From Helicobacter cappadocius (GTDB lineage: Bacteria > Campylobacterota > Campylobacteria > Campylobacterales > Helicobacteraceae), in assembly GCF_030688855.1 (NCBI RefSeq), contig NZ_JAUYZK010000005.1:62001-126000 (forward strand): DNA of 64,000 bases, given 5' to 3'. The number at the start of each line of letters is the position of its first letter. The first letter of the stretch is position 1. The position numbers and the translations under genes are program-made. The notes beneath the pieces were generated by a model that did not search any database, was not told the DNA's origin, and saw only the letters and a list, made by a program, of their open reading frames with translations. Positions 35,456-45,300 of this stretch are shown piece after piece.

Positions 35456-36442
35456 ATGATAAAAAAAAGAGTGTTTTCAGGAATTCAGCCAACAGGTCAA
35501 ATTCATTTGGGAAACTACTTAGGAGCGGTGAAAAATTGGGTAGATTCTCAAGATGAGTATGAAAATATTTTTTGTGTGGTAAATTCTCATGCTATTACAA
35601 CAACGCAAAATCCAAAAGAACTCAAAGAAAATACTTACGAACTTACCGCTATGCTTTTAGCTTGTGGAATAGATATGAAAAAATCAAATCTTTTTATTCA
35701 GAGCGAGATAGATGAACATCCAGCTCTTTCTTGGATATTTGATTGTAATGTTTCTATGGGAGAGATGAATCGAATGACGCAATTCAAAGATAAGTCTGCA
35801 AAAAATCCAAAGAACATCAATGTGGGTTTATTTAATTATCCTGTTTTGATGGCAGCAGATATATTGCTCTATCAAGCCGATGGTGTTCCAGTAGGCGAAG
35901 ATCAAAAACAACATTTAGAACTTACAAGAAATATTGCTCAAAGATTTAATCGTGATTTTGGTGAATGTTTTAAAATCCCAGAACCTATGATTCCAAAAAC
36001 CGGATCTAGAGTAATGGGACTAGATGATCCTACGACCAAAATGAGTAAATCTTCAAAGGGTGCAAATCATGCAATATTTTTATTGGATGCCCCAGATGTG
36101 ATAATGAGAAAAATCAAAAAGGCCACGACGGATTCCCAAACCTCAATCGTTTTTGATGAAAATAGAGAAGGGTTGTATAATTTACTTAGTATTTATGAGG
36201 TTTTAACACATCAAACAAGAGAAGCTATTGAAAAAGAATTTGAGGGTAAGGGTTATGGGGAATTCAAAGTTGCTGTAGCTGAAGTTATTATAGAATCGCT
36301 TAGACCTATCAGGGAAAAATATGAACAAATCAGCAACCAAAAAGGTTATATAGAGAAAATACTCCAAGAAGGAGCAGATAAAGTCCGTCCCATAGCCTCA
36401 AAGACCTACCAGAAGGCAAAAGAACTTGTGGGGTTAGTTTAA
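35456..36442 (+). CDS. trpS: Tryptophanyl-tRNA synthetase
   Basis: Class I aminoacyl-tRNA synthetase, 328 aa. HIGH-type motif [13 protein letters not shown], the KMSKS motif, [15 protein letters not shown] and [19 protein letters not shown] 35456 follows GGGAGG at 7 bases; the open frame starts 19 codons earlier but covers the promoter. The start contains eight A in a row (35461-35468). Confidence 0.96.
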   Translation: MIKKRVFSGIQPTGQIHLGNYLGAVKNWVDSQDEYENIFCVVNSHAITTTQNPKELKENTYELTAMLLACGIDMKKSNLFIQSEIDEHPALSWIFDCNVSMGEMNRMTQFKDKSAKNPKNINVGLFNYPVLMAADILLYQADGVPVGEDQKQHLELTRNIAQRFNRDFGECFKIPEPMIPKTGSRVMGLDDPTTKMSKSSKGANHAIFLLDAPDVIMRKIKKATTDSQTSIVFDENREGLYNLLSIYEVLTHQTREAIEKEFEGKGYGEFKVAVAEVIIESLRPIREKYEQISNQKGYIEKILQEGADKVRPIASKTYQKAKELVGLV

Positions 36443-36445
36443 GGG

Positions 36446-36673
36446 TTATTTTGTTTTAAATACAGAGATCTTCCACTCTGCATCTCCTACTTGGGAGAAT
36501 TCTCCTACTTTATACCCTTCTTCTGCTGCCCATTCAGGGATGCTTTGAGTTGCTTGTGTGCAATCAAAGTGAATAATCAGCTCTTCTCCGATTTGTAGCT
36601 CTTGCATTGCTTGTTTTGCTTCCACTAGAGGAAAGGGGCACACAAGTCCATTGGTTTGTAGTATTTTTGCCAT
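36446..36673 (-). CDS. TusA-family sulfur carrier (YeeD-like)
   Basis: A 75-aa protein with the CPFPLVEAKQAM motif; Cys12 would carry a persulfide. TusA-family proteins pass sulfur to tRNA thiolation, molybdopterin or thiosulfate use. It follows yeeE by 9 bases, so it is probably the YeeD/TsuB-type partner of the transporter rather than the tRNA-thiolation TusA. Convergent with trpS, 3 bases apart. Confidence 0.87.
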   Translation of the reverse strand: MAKILQTNGLVCPFPLVEAKQAMQELQIGEELIIHFDCTQATQSIPEWAAEEGYKVGEFSQVGDAEWKISVFKTK

Positions 36674-36682
36674 TTTTTTCCT

Positions 36683-37729
36683 TTATGATTTTGTTTTTAA
36701 AGCCAATTTAGACGGTCTGATAATCATTACATAGGTTGCTATAGAACTTCCTATAAAAAAGCATAGCATGGCTACCCAGCCTTGGTAGGAAAAAATGGCT
36801 GTTTCCACAAGACCATTTCCTATAGTGCATCCTCCAGCTAAAGAGGCTCCAAATCCCATTAAAAGACCACCAAAAGCATTTTGTCCTAGTGTTTTTTTAT
36901 CAGGGAGTCTGAATTTGAATTCATTAGATCCTTTTGCGGCTATAAAACTTCCAATAAAAATCCCTAAAACTAAAAATACCCCCCAGTCAATCAAATCAAT
37001 ATTTCCTGCAGTGAGAAATCCTATGATATTTGCAGAAGGAGTTGTAATTCCCAAACCAAACTCTCTTCCAGTAGCATAGCTTAATGGCCACGCTAAAATC
37101 GCAATCAAGCCCACGAGAATTGCACTAACAAAAGGATGCCAAGATTTTTCAAAAAGCCAGTGAGAAATACCTGTTTTTTTAGCAGAGAGTCTAGCTATTT
37201 TAAGCTTTGGTTTTTTTAATTCTCTATAAACCAGCAGACAAACGATAAAGAATAAAATCACAATCAACACAAGTGGTGATACGCCCAAACTTTGATATAT
37301 AGTAGAATCCTGTATCTGATAGCTTTTGAGATTTTCATTTATAGGTTTTAAAACACCAAACTTAACCATTGCAGCCCCTAGCATATAAAACAACAAGGCA
37401 ATATAGCTTCCAATAAGCCCCTCTCCTGATCGATACCAAGTGCCAGTAGCACATCCACCTGCTAAAACCATCCCAAAACCAAAAACAATACCACCAAGTA
37501 TGGTCGCAAGCCAGAAAAAAGGTTCGTGATTGACTTTTATAATACCGCTATTTTCAAGCAAAAATACACCCACACTTTGAATAAAAATAGCAATAAAAAT
37601 AGCTACAAATACAGTAAATTTTTTGGAAAGTATAATATCTCTATAAGCACCCACTACACAAAAACGACCTCTTTGTAAAACAAAGCCTAATAAAATTCCA
37701 CAAATCATACCTGTTATAAGCATTTTCAT
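36683..37729 (-). CDS. YeeE/YedE (TsuA) family sulfur-compound transporter
   Basis: A 348-aa inner-membrane protein of two pseudo-repeats. Three Cys in family positions are visible: Cys24 in QRGRFCVVGAYRD, Cys93 in LAGGCATGTWYRSGEG and Cys301 in LAGGCTIGNGLVE. These match the three Cys that line the thiosulfate path in the TsuA/YeeE structure. It is followed by a TusA-family gene, the known YeeE-YeeD pairing. Thiosulfate is the likely substrate; related YedE proteins have been linked to selenium. Divergent from yejA. Confidence 0.88.
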   Translation of the reverse strand: MKMLITGMICGILLGFVLQRGRFCVVGAYRDIILSKKFTVFVAIFIAIFIQSVGVFLLENSGIIKVNHEPFFWLATILGGIVFGFGMVLAGGCATGTWYRSGEGLIGSYIALLFYMLGAAMVKFGVLKPINENLKSYQIQDSTIYQSLGVSPLVLIVILFFIVCLLVYRELKKPKLKIARLSAKKTGISHWLFEKSWHPFVSAILVGLIAILAWPLSYATGREFGLGITTPSANIIGFLTAGNIDLIDWGVFLVLGIFIGSFIAAKGSNEFKFRLPDKKTLGQNAFGGLLMGFGASLAGGCTIGNGLVETAIFSYQGWVAMLCFFIGSSIATYVMIIRPSKLALKTKS

Positions 37730-37858
37730 TATTTCCTTGTTGTCTAATATTATTTGTTTTATACTAAGATTTCAGCCTAATTTTATAGTTTTTGGGCGTA
37801 ACATATTTTTGGTTTATGGATTTAGAACCATAGATTTAAGGGGCGTCATTTTAGACAA

Positions 37859-37891
37859 AAAAAGTAAATACATAATGTGTATTTACTTTTT
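37859..37891. promoter_or_regulatory. Perfect 14-bp inverted repeat in the yejA leader
   Basis: AAAAAGTAAATACA (37859-37872), loop TAATG, TGTATTTACTTTTT (37878-37891), then a T run at 37895-37902. It ends 21 bases before the yejA ATG. It could be an AT-rich terminator or attenuator hairpin, or an operator (core GTAAATAC/GTATTTAC) of a dimeric regulator. Confidence 0.6.
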
Positions 37892-37912
37892 AAATTTTTT
37901 TTGGGATTGGGA

Positions 37913-39712
37913 ATGTTGATTTTTAGAGTGATTTGTTTTATTTTAGTCTTGAGCCATTTTTTTTATGGAGCATCTTATATTTCTTTGGGAGAGAAGGCAA
38001 AGTATCCAAAATTAAAATATTTTGATTATGTGAATCCAAAAGCTCCAAAAGGTGGAGTTATAAAAAATTATTCATTAGGCACATTTGATAGTTTGAATCC
38101 TTTTGTTATTAAAGGCACCCCTGCTGATGGGCTTGATCTTGTTTATGATACGCTTTTGGCACAGAGTTTGGATGAAGATTATGCTGAATATGCTTTGATT
38201 GCAGATGATATTGAGGTCGCTAAAGATAATTCCTATGTGATTTTTCATATTGATAAACGAGCTAAATTTAGTGATGGAGTGAGTGTAACTGCACAAGATG
38301 TTAAGTTTAGTTTTGATATTTTGAGAGAAAAAGGTTCTCCAATTTTTAGGCAATATTATGCAGATGTCAAAGATGCACAAGTGCTAGATAAGCAAAATAT
38401 AAAATTTACTTTCAAAACGACCAAAAATAGAGAACTTGCCCTTATATTAGGTCAGCTTCAGATCCTACCCAAACACTACTATGAAAAAAATTCTTTTGGA
38501 AAGAATCCATTATTGATCCCAATAGGCAGTGGTCCTTATAAAATCAAATCATACAAGGTCGGCAAAGAAATTATTTATGAACGAGATAAAAACTACTGGG
38601 CAAAAGATATTCCCACTAGAGTGGGACAATTCAATTTTGATACCTCTATTTATGAGTATTATAAAGATGATACTGTTGCACTTAGGGCATTTTTGAGTGG
38701 AGAGTATGACTGGCGTATAGAGACTAGTGCTAAAGTTTGGGCAAGGGGTTATGTGGGCAAAGCTGTTGATTCAGGAAAGATTAAAAAAGTTTCTATTGTT
38801 CATAGTCTTCCAAGCGGTATGCAAGGATTTTTTTTCAACACAAGACGAGATATTTTTAAGGATATCAGGGTTAGAGAGGCGTTGTTTTATGCCTTTGATT
38901 TTGAGTGGAGCAATAAGAATTTGTTTTTTTCACAATACAAACGTACAAAGAGCTATTTTAATAATTCTATTTTTGCTTCTTCTGGGATTCCAGAGGGTAA
39001 AGAACTTAAGATTTTAGATCATTACAAAAAAGAATTACAAGAAACAGCCCCACATATCTTTGATAAACCCTATTTGATACCGACAACCAACGGAAGAAAA
39101 ATCGTTGGAGAAAATAGGAGAGAAAATCTTAAATATGCTCAAAAACTTTTACAAGAAGCAGGGTGGGTAGTGAAAAATAATCAGCTTATCAACCTTAAAA
39201 CAGGAAGACCTTTTGTTTTTACCTTACTTTTAGATAATCCAGCGTTTGAACGATTGGCACTTTCTTATGCTCAGGATTTGAAAGTTTTGGGTATTAAAAT
39301 GAATATTCAAAAGGTTGATTTGAGCCAGTATATGAATCGCTTGAGGGACTTTGACTACGATATGATTATTGCAGTAATTGGGCAATCTTTGTTTCCTGGA
39401 AATGAACAGAGATATTTTTGGGGAAGTCAAAGTGCGACTACAAAGGGTAGTAGAAATTATTCAGGCATAAAAGATCCTGTGATAGATAACCTCATAGACT
39501 TGTTACTAAAAGCTCAAGATAGAAATGATCAAATAGCTATTACTAGAGCTCTTGATAGGGTTTTATTGTGGGGGTTTTATGTGATACCTCATTATTACTT
39601 ACCTAGTTTTCGTATTGCTTATTGGGATAAAATCGCTATGCCATCAATCAATCCAAAGTATGGGTTTTCTCAATATCTATGGTGGGATAGAAATATCCAA
39701 AAAGAACAATAG
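37913..39712 (+). CDS. yejA: Extracellular solute-binding protein family 5, YejA type
   Basis: Periplasmic binding component of a YejABEF-type peptide importer, about 599 aa. Signal peptide MLIFRVICFILVLSHFFYGA; mature protein opens with YFDYVNPKAPKGGVIKNYSLG and has FDSLNPFVIKG, the YejA hallmarks, then the family-5 fold (KFSDGVSVTAQDVKFSFD; FFFNTRRDIFKDIRVREAL). The start is set at ATG 37913 after GGGA; an ATG 12 codons upstream falls in the loop of the inverted repeat. Followed without gap by yejB. E. coli YejABEF takes up microcin C and other peptides. Confidence 0.9.
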   Translation: MLIFRVICFILVLSHFFYGASYISLGEKAKYPKLKYFDYVNPKAPKGGVIKNYSLGTFDSLNPFVIKGTPADGLDLVYDTLLAQSLDEDYAEYALIADDIEVAKDNSYVIFHIDKRAKFSDGVSVTAQDVKFSFDILREKGSPIFRQYYADVKDAQVLDKQNIKFTFKTTKNRELALILGQLQILPKHYYEKNSFGKNPLLIPIGSGPYKIKSYKVGKEIIYERDKNYWAKDIPTRVGQFNFDTSIYEYYKDDTVALRAFLSGEYDWRIETSAKVWARGYVGKAVDSGKIKKVSIVHSLPSGMQGFFFNTRRDIFKDIRVREALFYAFDFEWSNKNLFFSQYKRTKSYFNNSIFASSGIPEGKELKILDHYKKELQETAPHIFDKPYLIPTTNGRKIVGENRRENLKYAQKLLQEAGWVVKNNQLINLKTGRPFVFTLLLDNPAFERLALSYAQDLKVLGIKMNIQKVDLSQYMNRLRDFDYDMIIAVIGQSLFPGNEQRYFWGSQSATTKGSRNYSGIKDPVIDNLIDLLLKAQDRNDQIAITRALDRVLLWGFYVIPHYYLPSFRIAYWDKIAMPSINPKYGFSQYLWWDRNIQKEQ

Positions 39713-40765
39713 ATGTTGAAGTATATTTTTAAGCGGCTTTTGCTTATTATTCCAACTCTTTTTGGAATTATTACTATTAATTTTTTTATCATTCAAATTG
39801 CTCCTGGTGGTCCTGTGGAACAAATGATGGCAAAAATAGAAAATATTCAAACACAAGGAGAATCTTCTATTGGAAAAATTGGTAATAGCCCATATCGTGG
39901 TGCAGATGGAATGGATGATGATTTATTGCAATCTTTGCAAAAACTCTATGGTTTTGATCAGCCTCTTTGGAAACGATATCTAATGATGCTAAAAAATTAT
40001 TTGAAATTTGATTTTGGAGAGAGTTTTTATCGTCAAATTAAAGTTATTGATTTGATTAAAGAAAAACTCCCTGTTTCTATATCTCTAGGTGTTTTTAGCA
40101 CGATTTTAATTTATCTTATTTCTATTCCCTTAGGTATATTTAAGGCTAGACACAACGGCTCTAAAATAGATATTTTGAGTAGTTTAATTATTGTGGTTGC
40201 TAATGCTATACCAGCTTTTTTATTTGCTATTTTATTGATCGTTCTGTTTGCTGGAGGAAGTTATTGGGATATATTTCCATTACGTGCACTTGTGAGCGAT
40301 AATTTTGATACCTTGAGTTTATTTGGGAAGATAAAAGACTATTTATGGCATATTACTCTCCCTGTTGTGTGTCTTTCTATCGGTGGTTTTGCAACACTTA
40401 CATTGTTAGTAAAAAACTCATTTTTAGATGAGATGAATAAGCTTTATGTCAATACTGCTAGGGCAAAAGGTGCATCTGAGGGGAGAATACTATATCGACA
40501 TATCTTTCGCAATGCAATGTTGCTTGTGATCTCGAGTTTTCCAGCGGCTTTTTTGGGAATGTTTTTTAGTGGAAGTTTACTCATTGAAATCATTTTTAGT
40601 TTAGACGGTTTAGGGTTGTTGGGATATGACAGTGTTATAAATAGAGATTATCCTGTAGTTTTTGGAACGCTTTATATCTTTACTATTTTAGGGCTTATTA
40701 TAAATCTTATCAGCGATGTTTTATATACCTTTATTGATCCTAGAATTGACTTTGAAAAACGCTAA
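39713..40765 (+). CDS. yejB: ABC transporter permease, YejB type
   Basis: Inner-membrane permease of 350 aa. One N-terminal helix is followed by the long YejB-specific periplasmic loop (with [22 protein letters not shown]), then five more helices with the permease motif [22 protein letters not shown]. The ATG comes directly after the yejA stop. The partner permease yejE is 3.5 kb downstream beyond two inserted genes. Confidence 0.9.
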   Translation: MLKYIFKRLLLIIPTLFGIITINFFIIQIAPGGPVEQMMAKIENIQTQGESSIGKIGNSPYRGADGMDDDLLQSLQKLYGFDQPLWKRYLMMLKNYLKFDFGESFYRQIKVIDLIKEKLPVSISLGVFSTILIYLISIPLGIFKARHNGSKIDILSSLIIVVANAIPAFLFAILLIVLFAGGSYWDIFPLRALVSDNFDTLSLFGKIKDYLWHITLPVVCLSIGGFATLTLLVKNSFLDEMNKLYVNTARAKGASEGRILYRHIFRNAMLLVISSFPAAFLGMFFSGSLLIEIIFSLDGLGLLGYDSVINRDYPVVFGTLYIFTILGLIINLISDVLYTFIDPRIDFEKR

Positions 40766-40834
40766 CAGCATAAAAATTAAAACACTTGAGTTTAGTTAGA
40801 TTTTGTTTGATTTAAAGTTTGATACAAGCAAGTG

Positions 40835-41659
40835 TTATTGAAAATGTGGTTGATAAGCAGGATAGGTGAAAAATAATAAATGGATTAGATTTAATCCAAA
40901 GTGAAAAAAAGTTGAAATCCATATTCTCCCACTCCACATCCATGCAATACCATAAATTAGACCTGCAAGAGTTGCAAATACAATCAATAAATACCCTCCG
41001 TGATAATGAATCAATCCAAACAATACTGCCGTTATTAAGAGAGCAGGAATACTTCCTATAAAATCATTCAGACGTTTTTGTATATAACCTCTAAATAGTG
41101 TCTCTTCTGCTAGTGAAACAAAGAATAAATTTGCCAAGATGAATTGCCATATCCAGCTTGGCAAAGCAAATTCAAGTTTTAATCCTCCCAAAAGCACGGC
41201 AATACCAAGTAGAATAGGTATAGATAAACTCAGTATAAGCCATTTCCACCAAGTTTGATGCTTGATAGGTTTGGTATAAAACAAGGTAGGAAGAGCTAAA
41301 ATAAGGACAAAAGGAACAATTGATTTGTCCAAGTTAAAATACATTGAATATAAACTACTTTGAGATCCTGTTAGGACTTTATCTAAAATTTTAGGATTAT
41401 TAAAGCCAGTAATCAAATGAAAAAATAGTGCTATTGCACCCATAAAGAGTAAAAATTCTATCAATATACTCAATATAGATTTGTAATTATAGTATTTATG
41501 GATAATACCTATACAAAAAAATACTAATAAAATTCCTATTGCATAAAGTGTGATAAAACCCTCAAATAACGCACTGATCAAAACTACTATAAGCAAAAGA
41601 AATGCAAAATTTTTTTTCCATGATAAAAAAACTAGAGAAAAGGCTAAAGTAATCCACAT
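40835..41659 (-). CDS. CPBP-family intramembrane metalloprotease
   Basis: A 274-aa protein with about eight helices and the CPBP/Rce1 catalytic motifs: EETLFRGYIQKRL (double Glu and Arg), FGLIHYHGG (His) and FFHFGLNLIH (His). Bacterial members act in peptide or bacteriocin maturation and immunity, or as membrane proteases of unknown target. It lies on the opposite strand between yejB and the receptor gene, breaking up the yej operon. Whether it processes an imported peptide is speculation. Confidence 0.87.
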   Translation of the reverse strand: MWITLAFSLVFLSWKKNFAFLLLIVVLISALFEGFITLYAIGILLVFFCIGIIHKYYNYKSILSILIEFLLFMGAIALFFHLITGFNNPKILDKVLTGSQSSLYSMYFNLDKSIVPFVLILALPTLFYTKPIKHQTWWKWLILSLSIPILLGIAVLLGGLKLEFALPSWIWQFILANLFFVSLAEETLFRGYIQKRLNDFIGSIPALLITAVLFGLIHYHGGYLLIVFATLAGLIYGIAWMWSGRIWISTFFHFGLNLIHLLFFTYPAYQPHFQ

Positions 41660-41865
41660 GAAAAATCCTACTATTTAAATTCTTTTCGATATTACCATAT
41701 ATTTTATTAAATTTTAAAAATTATTTTTTTGAGATATTTTAGATGGAATTTTTGATTTTTTGTCTAAATAATTAATATTAAATTTTGCAATTAGGGTGAA
41801 TATTATCAATAGTATCTATATGATATATTTTAATTATTTAAAATAATATTCATTTTATATAAAAT

Positions 41866-41880
41866 TAATAATGATTATAA
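41866..41880 (+). promoter_or_regulatory. Fur box upstream of the TonB-dependent receptor
   Basis: TAATAATGATTATAA fits the 7-1-7 Fur consensus TGATAAT-N-ATTATCA at 12 of 14 positions. It ends 38 bases before the receptor ATG, in the promoter region. The surrounding 250 bp is very AT-rich and contains further near-matches. Iron repression of the receptor is likely. Confidence 0.75.
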
Positions 41881-41918
41881 TAATATAAAATCTTTAAATT
41901 ATCATGAAGGATTTTAAT

Positions 41919-44186
41919 ATGAAGAGAAATAAAATTTCTTATTTAGTATCAGCTATTTTATGTCCATTTATACTATTAGCAGATGACTCTAATGCGATAG
42001 GAGAAAAGAGTTATACGCTTGATAAATCTGTTGTTTCTGCTTCTGGATTTGCTCAAGATATTAAGGATGCTCCTGCCTCTATTTCAGTCATTAATGAGAA
42101 AAGTTTGCAAGAGGTTGATTACCATGATTTAGCTCAAGCAGTGTTTAATGTACCTGGTGTGGATATTGGTACAGGACAAGGAAAAACAGGGGGATATGAA
42201 ATATCCATTAGAGGGTTACCTGCAAGTTATACACTTTATTTAGTAGATGGTTTGCGTCAAGATGTTGGTGGGGATGTTGGAACAGAAAACTATGGTTGGG
42301 CACAAGCACTTACAGTTTTTATGCCACCTAGGGTTGCTATTGATCATATTGAAGTTATAAGAGGTCCTATGAGTACTCTTTATGGAAGTGATGCACTAGG
42401 TGGTGTAGTGAATGTTATACTCAAAAAACCAAATATGCAGCAATGGGATAGTGCATTGGAATTTCAGACAACTGTTAATGAACGCAAAGAATTTAGCAAT
42501 TATTATGGCGTCAATTTTTATACTTCAGGTCCAATTATCAAAAATAAACTTGCCCTTCAGCTTAGGGGAAATTATACCTATCGAAATGCCTCTGATGTTC
42601 AATTTAATTATACCGCAGTAGATGGAAGTGTAAAAACATCCACTCCGGGATATATAGGTAATCCTACTGAAGGAAATATTTACAATATAGGCTTAAGATT
42701 GGCTTATGCAATGGATGAGAAAAATTATTTTTATTTTGATTTTGCAAATGGCTATCAGAATTATGACAATCGCAAAAAGCAACTCGGAGACTTTACTTCT
42801 TCTCCTAAATTTTATGTGAATTATAGATATAACTATGTTTTAGCTCATTTAGGAACTTATGATTGGGGTCAAAGCAAAACGACTTTGCAGTATAACAATA
42901 CCGTAAATCGTGGTCGTGTGGTCCCTTATCAAAAATCACTCACAGACACTAGCCATGAAAATAGGGATATTAAAGGTAATGACATGATTTTGCAGAGTCA
43001 ATTCAACGTCCCTGTTTATACTAACAGTTGGTTTGCAGATACAATTACTGTAGGGGCACAATACTGGTTACAAACATTCCATGATTCTCCTTATGGGGCC
43101 AATCCATATCCTGTAAGTCATGATAGCACCAAAACTTCTGATGCTACAGATAAGACTCTAGTAACAACTAATTTTATTCCTTATGCAACTCCAAATGGTG
43201 TGAATACTTTGAAAAATCAAATCGCTGTATATCTAGAAAATCAAAGTATTTTTTTAGATAATATCATCTTGACTTTAGGGGCTAGATACACCTATGATCA
43301 GCAGTTTGGAAATAATATTTCCCCTCGTGCATATCTTACTTACAATCCTGTAGAGTGGTTTCAGGTTCGAGGCGGGGTATCTACAGGTTATAAGCAACCT
43401 TATTTGAGTGAAACGACGACTTCAGCTTTTGGTTTTGGAGCACAAGGAGGATTGCCATTTTTGGGAAATAAAGATCTCAAACCAGAAACTTCTGTGAGCT
43501 ATGAGGGTGGCGTTGCTTTTGATTTTGAATATGTTGATTTTTCTGCTACTTATTTTAGAAATAACTATAAAAATAAAATCAATAGAGATTCTCTTAAATA
43601 TGGCGATCCTGGTTGTTCAAATCCATATGTTGTAGGACATGATGCTAGTAGTATTGGATGCAGTATTAATGTAAATGTAGATGAAGCATATTCACAAGGC
43701 GTAGAAAGTACATTTTCTATCAAACCCATTTATGGATTTAGGCTTGATGCAAATTACACATTCACTCAAAGTGAGCAACTCACTGGAAAAAGTAAAGGTA
43801 ATCCTATCACCAACACTCCAAAACATCAAGTCAATGTCAGCTTAGGCTATAATATATTAGGCAAGGCAGATGTTTATTTGCAAGGCGTGTATAAATCTGA
43901 AAGATACAGAAATGCAGGAAGTAAAAAAGAGCCAAAAATAGCTAAAGTTTGGGGAGATTATTTAGCAAAATGGTATAAGCCTTATTATGTTTTGAATCTT
44001 GGTGTGAATTATAAAATTAACAAGAATTTTCGAGTGAGTCTTGGAATTCAAAATCTTCTAAATACAAATTTTATTGATTATAGATCTTATGAAAAAGGTA
44101 AGGGAGCACAAGATAATCTTATCAATCTTTGGAATGCCAGTTATGAAGGAAGGCGATATTTTCTTACTCTTGCCACTGATTTTTAG
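41919..44186 (+). CDS. TonB-dependent outer-membrane receptor (siderophore type)
   Basis: A 755-aa receptor. Signal peptide up to about FILLADDS; TonB-box-like DKSVVSASG; plug domain with DAPASISVINEKSL, YEISIRGLPASYTLYLVDGLRQ-like core and IEVIRGPMSTLYGSDALGGVVNVI; then a 22-strand barrel ending in YFLTLATDF with the terminal Phe. It resembles FepA/CfrA-type ferric siderophore receptors. The start follows GAAGGA at 8 bases; an ATG 15 bases upstream overlaps that site. A Fur box lies in its promoter. The yejE gene follows 82 bases later, probably on the same transcript. Confidence 0.92.
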   Translation: MKRNKISYLVSAILCPFILLADDSNAIGEKSYTLDKSVVSASGFAQDIKDAPASISVINEKSLQEVDYHDLAQAVFNVPGVDIGTGQGKTGGYEISIRGLPASYTLYLVDGLRQDVGGDVGTENYGWAQALTVFMPPRVAIDHIEVIRGPMSTLYGSDALGGVVNVILKKPNMQQWDSALEFQTTVNERKEFSNYYGVNFYTSGPIIKNKLALQLRGNYTYRNASDVQFNYTAVDGSVKTSTPGYIGNPTEGNIYNIGLRLAYAMDEKNYFYFDFANGYQNYDNRKKQLGDFTSSPKFYVNYRYNYVLAHLGTYDWGQSKTTLQYNNTVNRGRVVPYQKSLTDTSHENRDIKGNDMILQSQFNVPVYTNSWFADTITVGAQYWLQTFHDSPYGANPYPVSHDSTKTSDATDKTLVTTNFIPYATPNGVNTLKNQIAVYLENQSIFLDNIILTLGARYTYDQQFGNNISPRAYLTYNPVEWFQVRGGVSTGYKQPYLSETTTSAFGFGAQGGLPFLGNKDLKPETSVSYEGGVAFDFEYVDFSATYFRNNYKNKINRDSLKYGDPGCSNPYVVGHDASSIGCSINVNVDEAYSQGVESTFSIKPIYGFRLDANYTFTQSEQLTGKSKGNPITNTPKHQVNVSLGYNILGKADVYLQGVYKSERYRNAGSKKEPKIAKVWGDYLAKWYKPYYVLNLGVNYKINKNFRVSLGIQNLLNTNFIDYRSYEKGKGAQDNLINLWNASYEGRRYFLTLATDF

Positions 44187-44268
44187 AATCTAAATTGAGA
44201 TTTGTTTATATAAGGCTTCTTTGAATTTATTATTTTTTTGTACAATTCCTAGAAAAAGGGAATATTTA

Positions 44269-45300
44269 ATGGTTTTTTTCGGTTTTGCGAATTCTCCGAT
44301 ATTGAAGCAACGATGGAGGATATTTTGTAAAAACAAAAGAGCCTTTTATTCCCTATGGATTTTTATTATTTTGTTTCTTGTTTCAATGAGTGCAGATTTT
44401 ATTGCAAATCAAAAACCATTGTTTATTTATAAAGATCATAAAGCTTATTTTCCTATTTTTATTAGTTACCCCGAAAAAGTTTTTGGGGGTGATTTTGATA
44501 CAGAAGCTAACTATAATGATCCTTATGTAAAAAAACTCCTTCAAAATGCCTTTGTGATTTACCCTATTATCCCTTATAGCTACAATACCATAGTGATGGA
44601 TTTGGATTCTCCAGCACCTAATCCTCCTAGTTTTAAACATTGGCTCGGAACTGATGATCAAGCTAGAGATGTGAGTGCGAGATTGCTTTATGGCTATAGA
44701 ATCTCTCTTATTTTTGCTCTGATTTTGAGTTTTTTTAGTGTGATAATTGGTGTAAGTGTAGGAGCATTACAGGGGTATTATGGGGGAGCATTGGATTTAT
44801 TTGGGCAAAGATTTGTAGAGATTTGGAGCGGAGTACCTATGTTGTTTTTAGTTATTATTATTTCTAGTTTTATTGCTCCGAATTTTTGGTGGATACTTGC
44901 TTTAGTGCTTCTTTTTAGCTGGATGAGTTTAGTTGGCGTAGTTCGTGCAGAATTTTTAAGAGGCAGAAATATGGACTATGTTAGAGCCTCTAAGGCATTA
45001 GGTAGTAGTGATATTAGAATTATTTTTTATCATATTTTGCCAAATGCACTTGTAGCAACCATTACTTATATCCCTTTTATCATGGCAGGGAGTATCGCTG
45101 CACTTACAAGTTTGGATTTTTTAGGTTTTGGAATGCCAGTAGGGAGTGCTTCTTTAGGAGAGCTTTTGTCTCAAGGAAAAAATAATCTCACTTCTCCTCA
45201 TCTAGCAATAGTGGGATTTATGGCGGTGGCTATCTTGCTTTCTGTATTGGTTTTTATAGGGGAGGGTGTTCGAGATGCCTTTGATTCAAATGTCAGATAA
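44269..45300 (+). CDS. yejE: ABC transporter permease, YejE type
   Basis: Second permease of the Yej importer, 343 aa. Opens with FGFANSPILKQRWRIFCKNKRAFYSLW, has the large YejE periplasmic segment with HWLGTDDQARDVSARLLYGYRISL, and the permease motif DYVRASKALGSSDIRIIFYHILPNA. The start at ATG 44269 follows AGGGA at 8 bases; a longer frame begins at TTG 44221. It is separated from yejB by the CPBP and receptor genes and overlaps yejF. Confidence 0.9.
   Translation: MVFFGFANSPILKQRWRIFCKNKRAFYSLWIFIILFLVSMSADFIANQKPLFIYKDHKAYFPIFISYPEKVFGGDFDTEANYNDPYVKKLLQNAFVIYPIIPYSYNTIVMDLDSPAPNPPSFKHWLGTDDQARDVSARLLYGYRISLIFALILSFFSVIIGVSVGALQGYYGGALDLFGQRFVEIWSGVPMLFLVIIISSFIAPNFWWILALVLLFSWMSLVGVVRAEFLRGRNMDYVRASKALGSSDIRIIFYHILPNALVATITYIPFIMAGSIAALTSLDFLGFGMPVGSASLGELLSQGKNNLTSPHLAIVGFMAVAILLSVLVFIGEGVRDAFDSNVR

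Noticed and set aside
40781-40836. AACACTTG ... CAAGTGTT inverted repeat between yejB and the CPBP gene as a terminator
   Set aside because: The arms are only 8 bp and 40 bases apart, with no T run; pairing would be weak.
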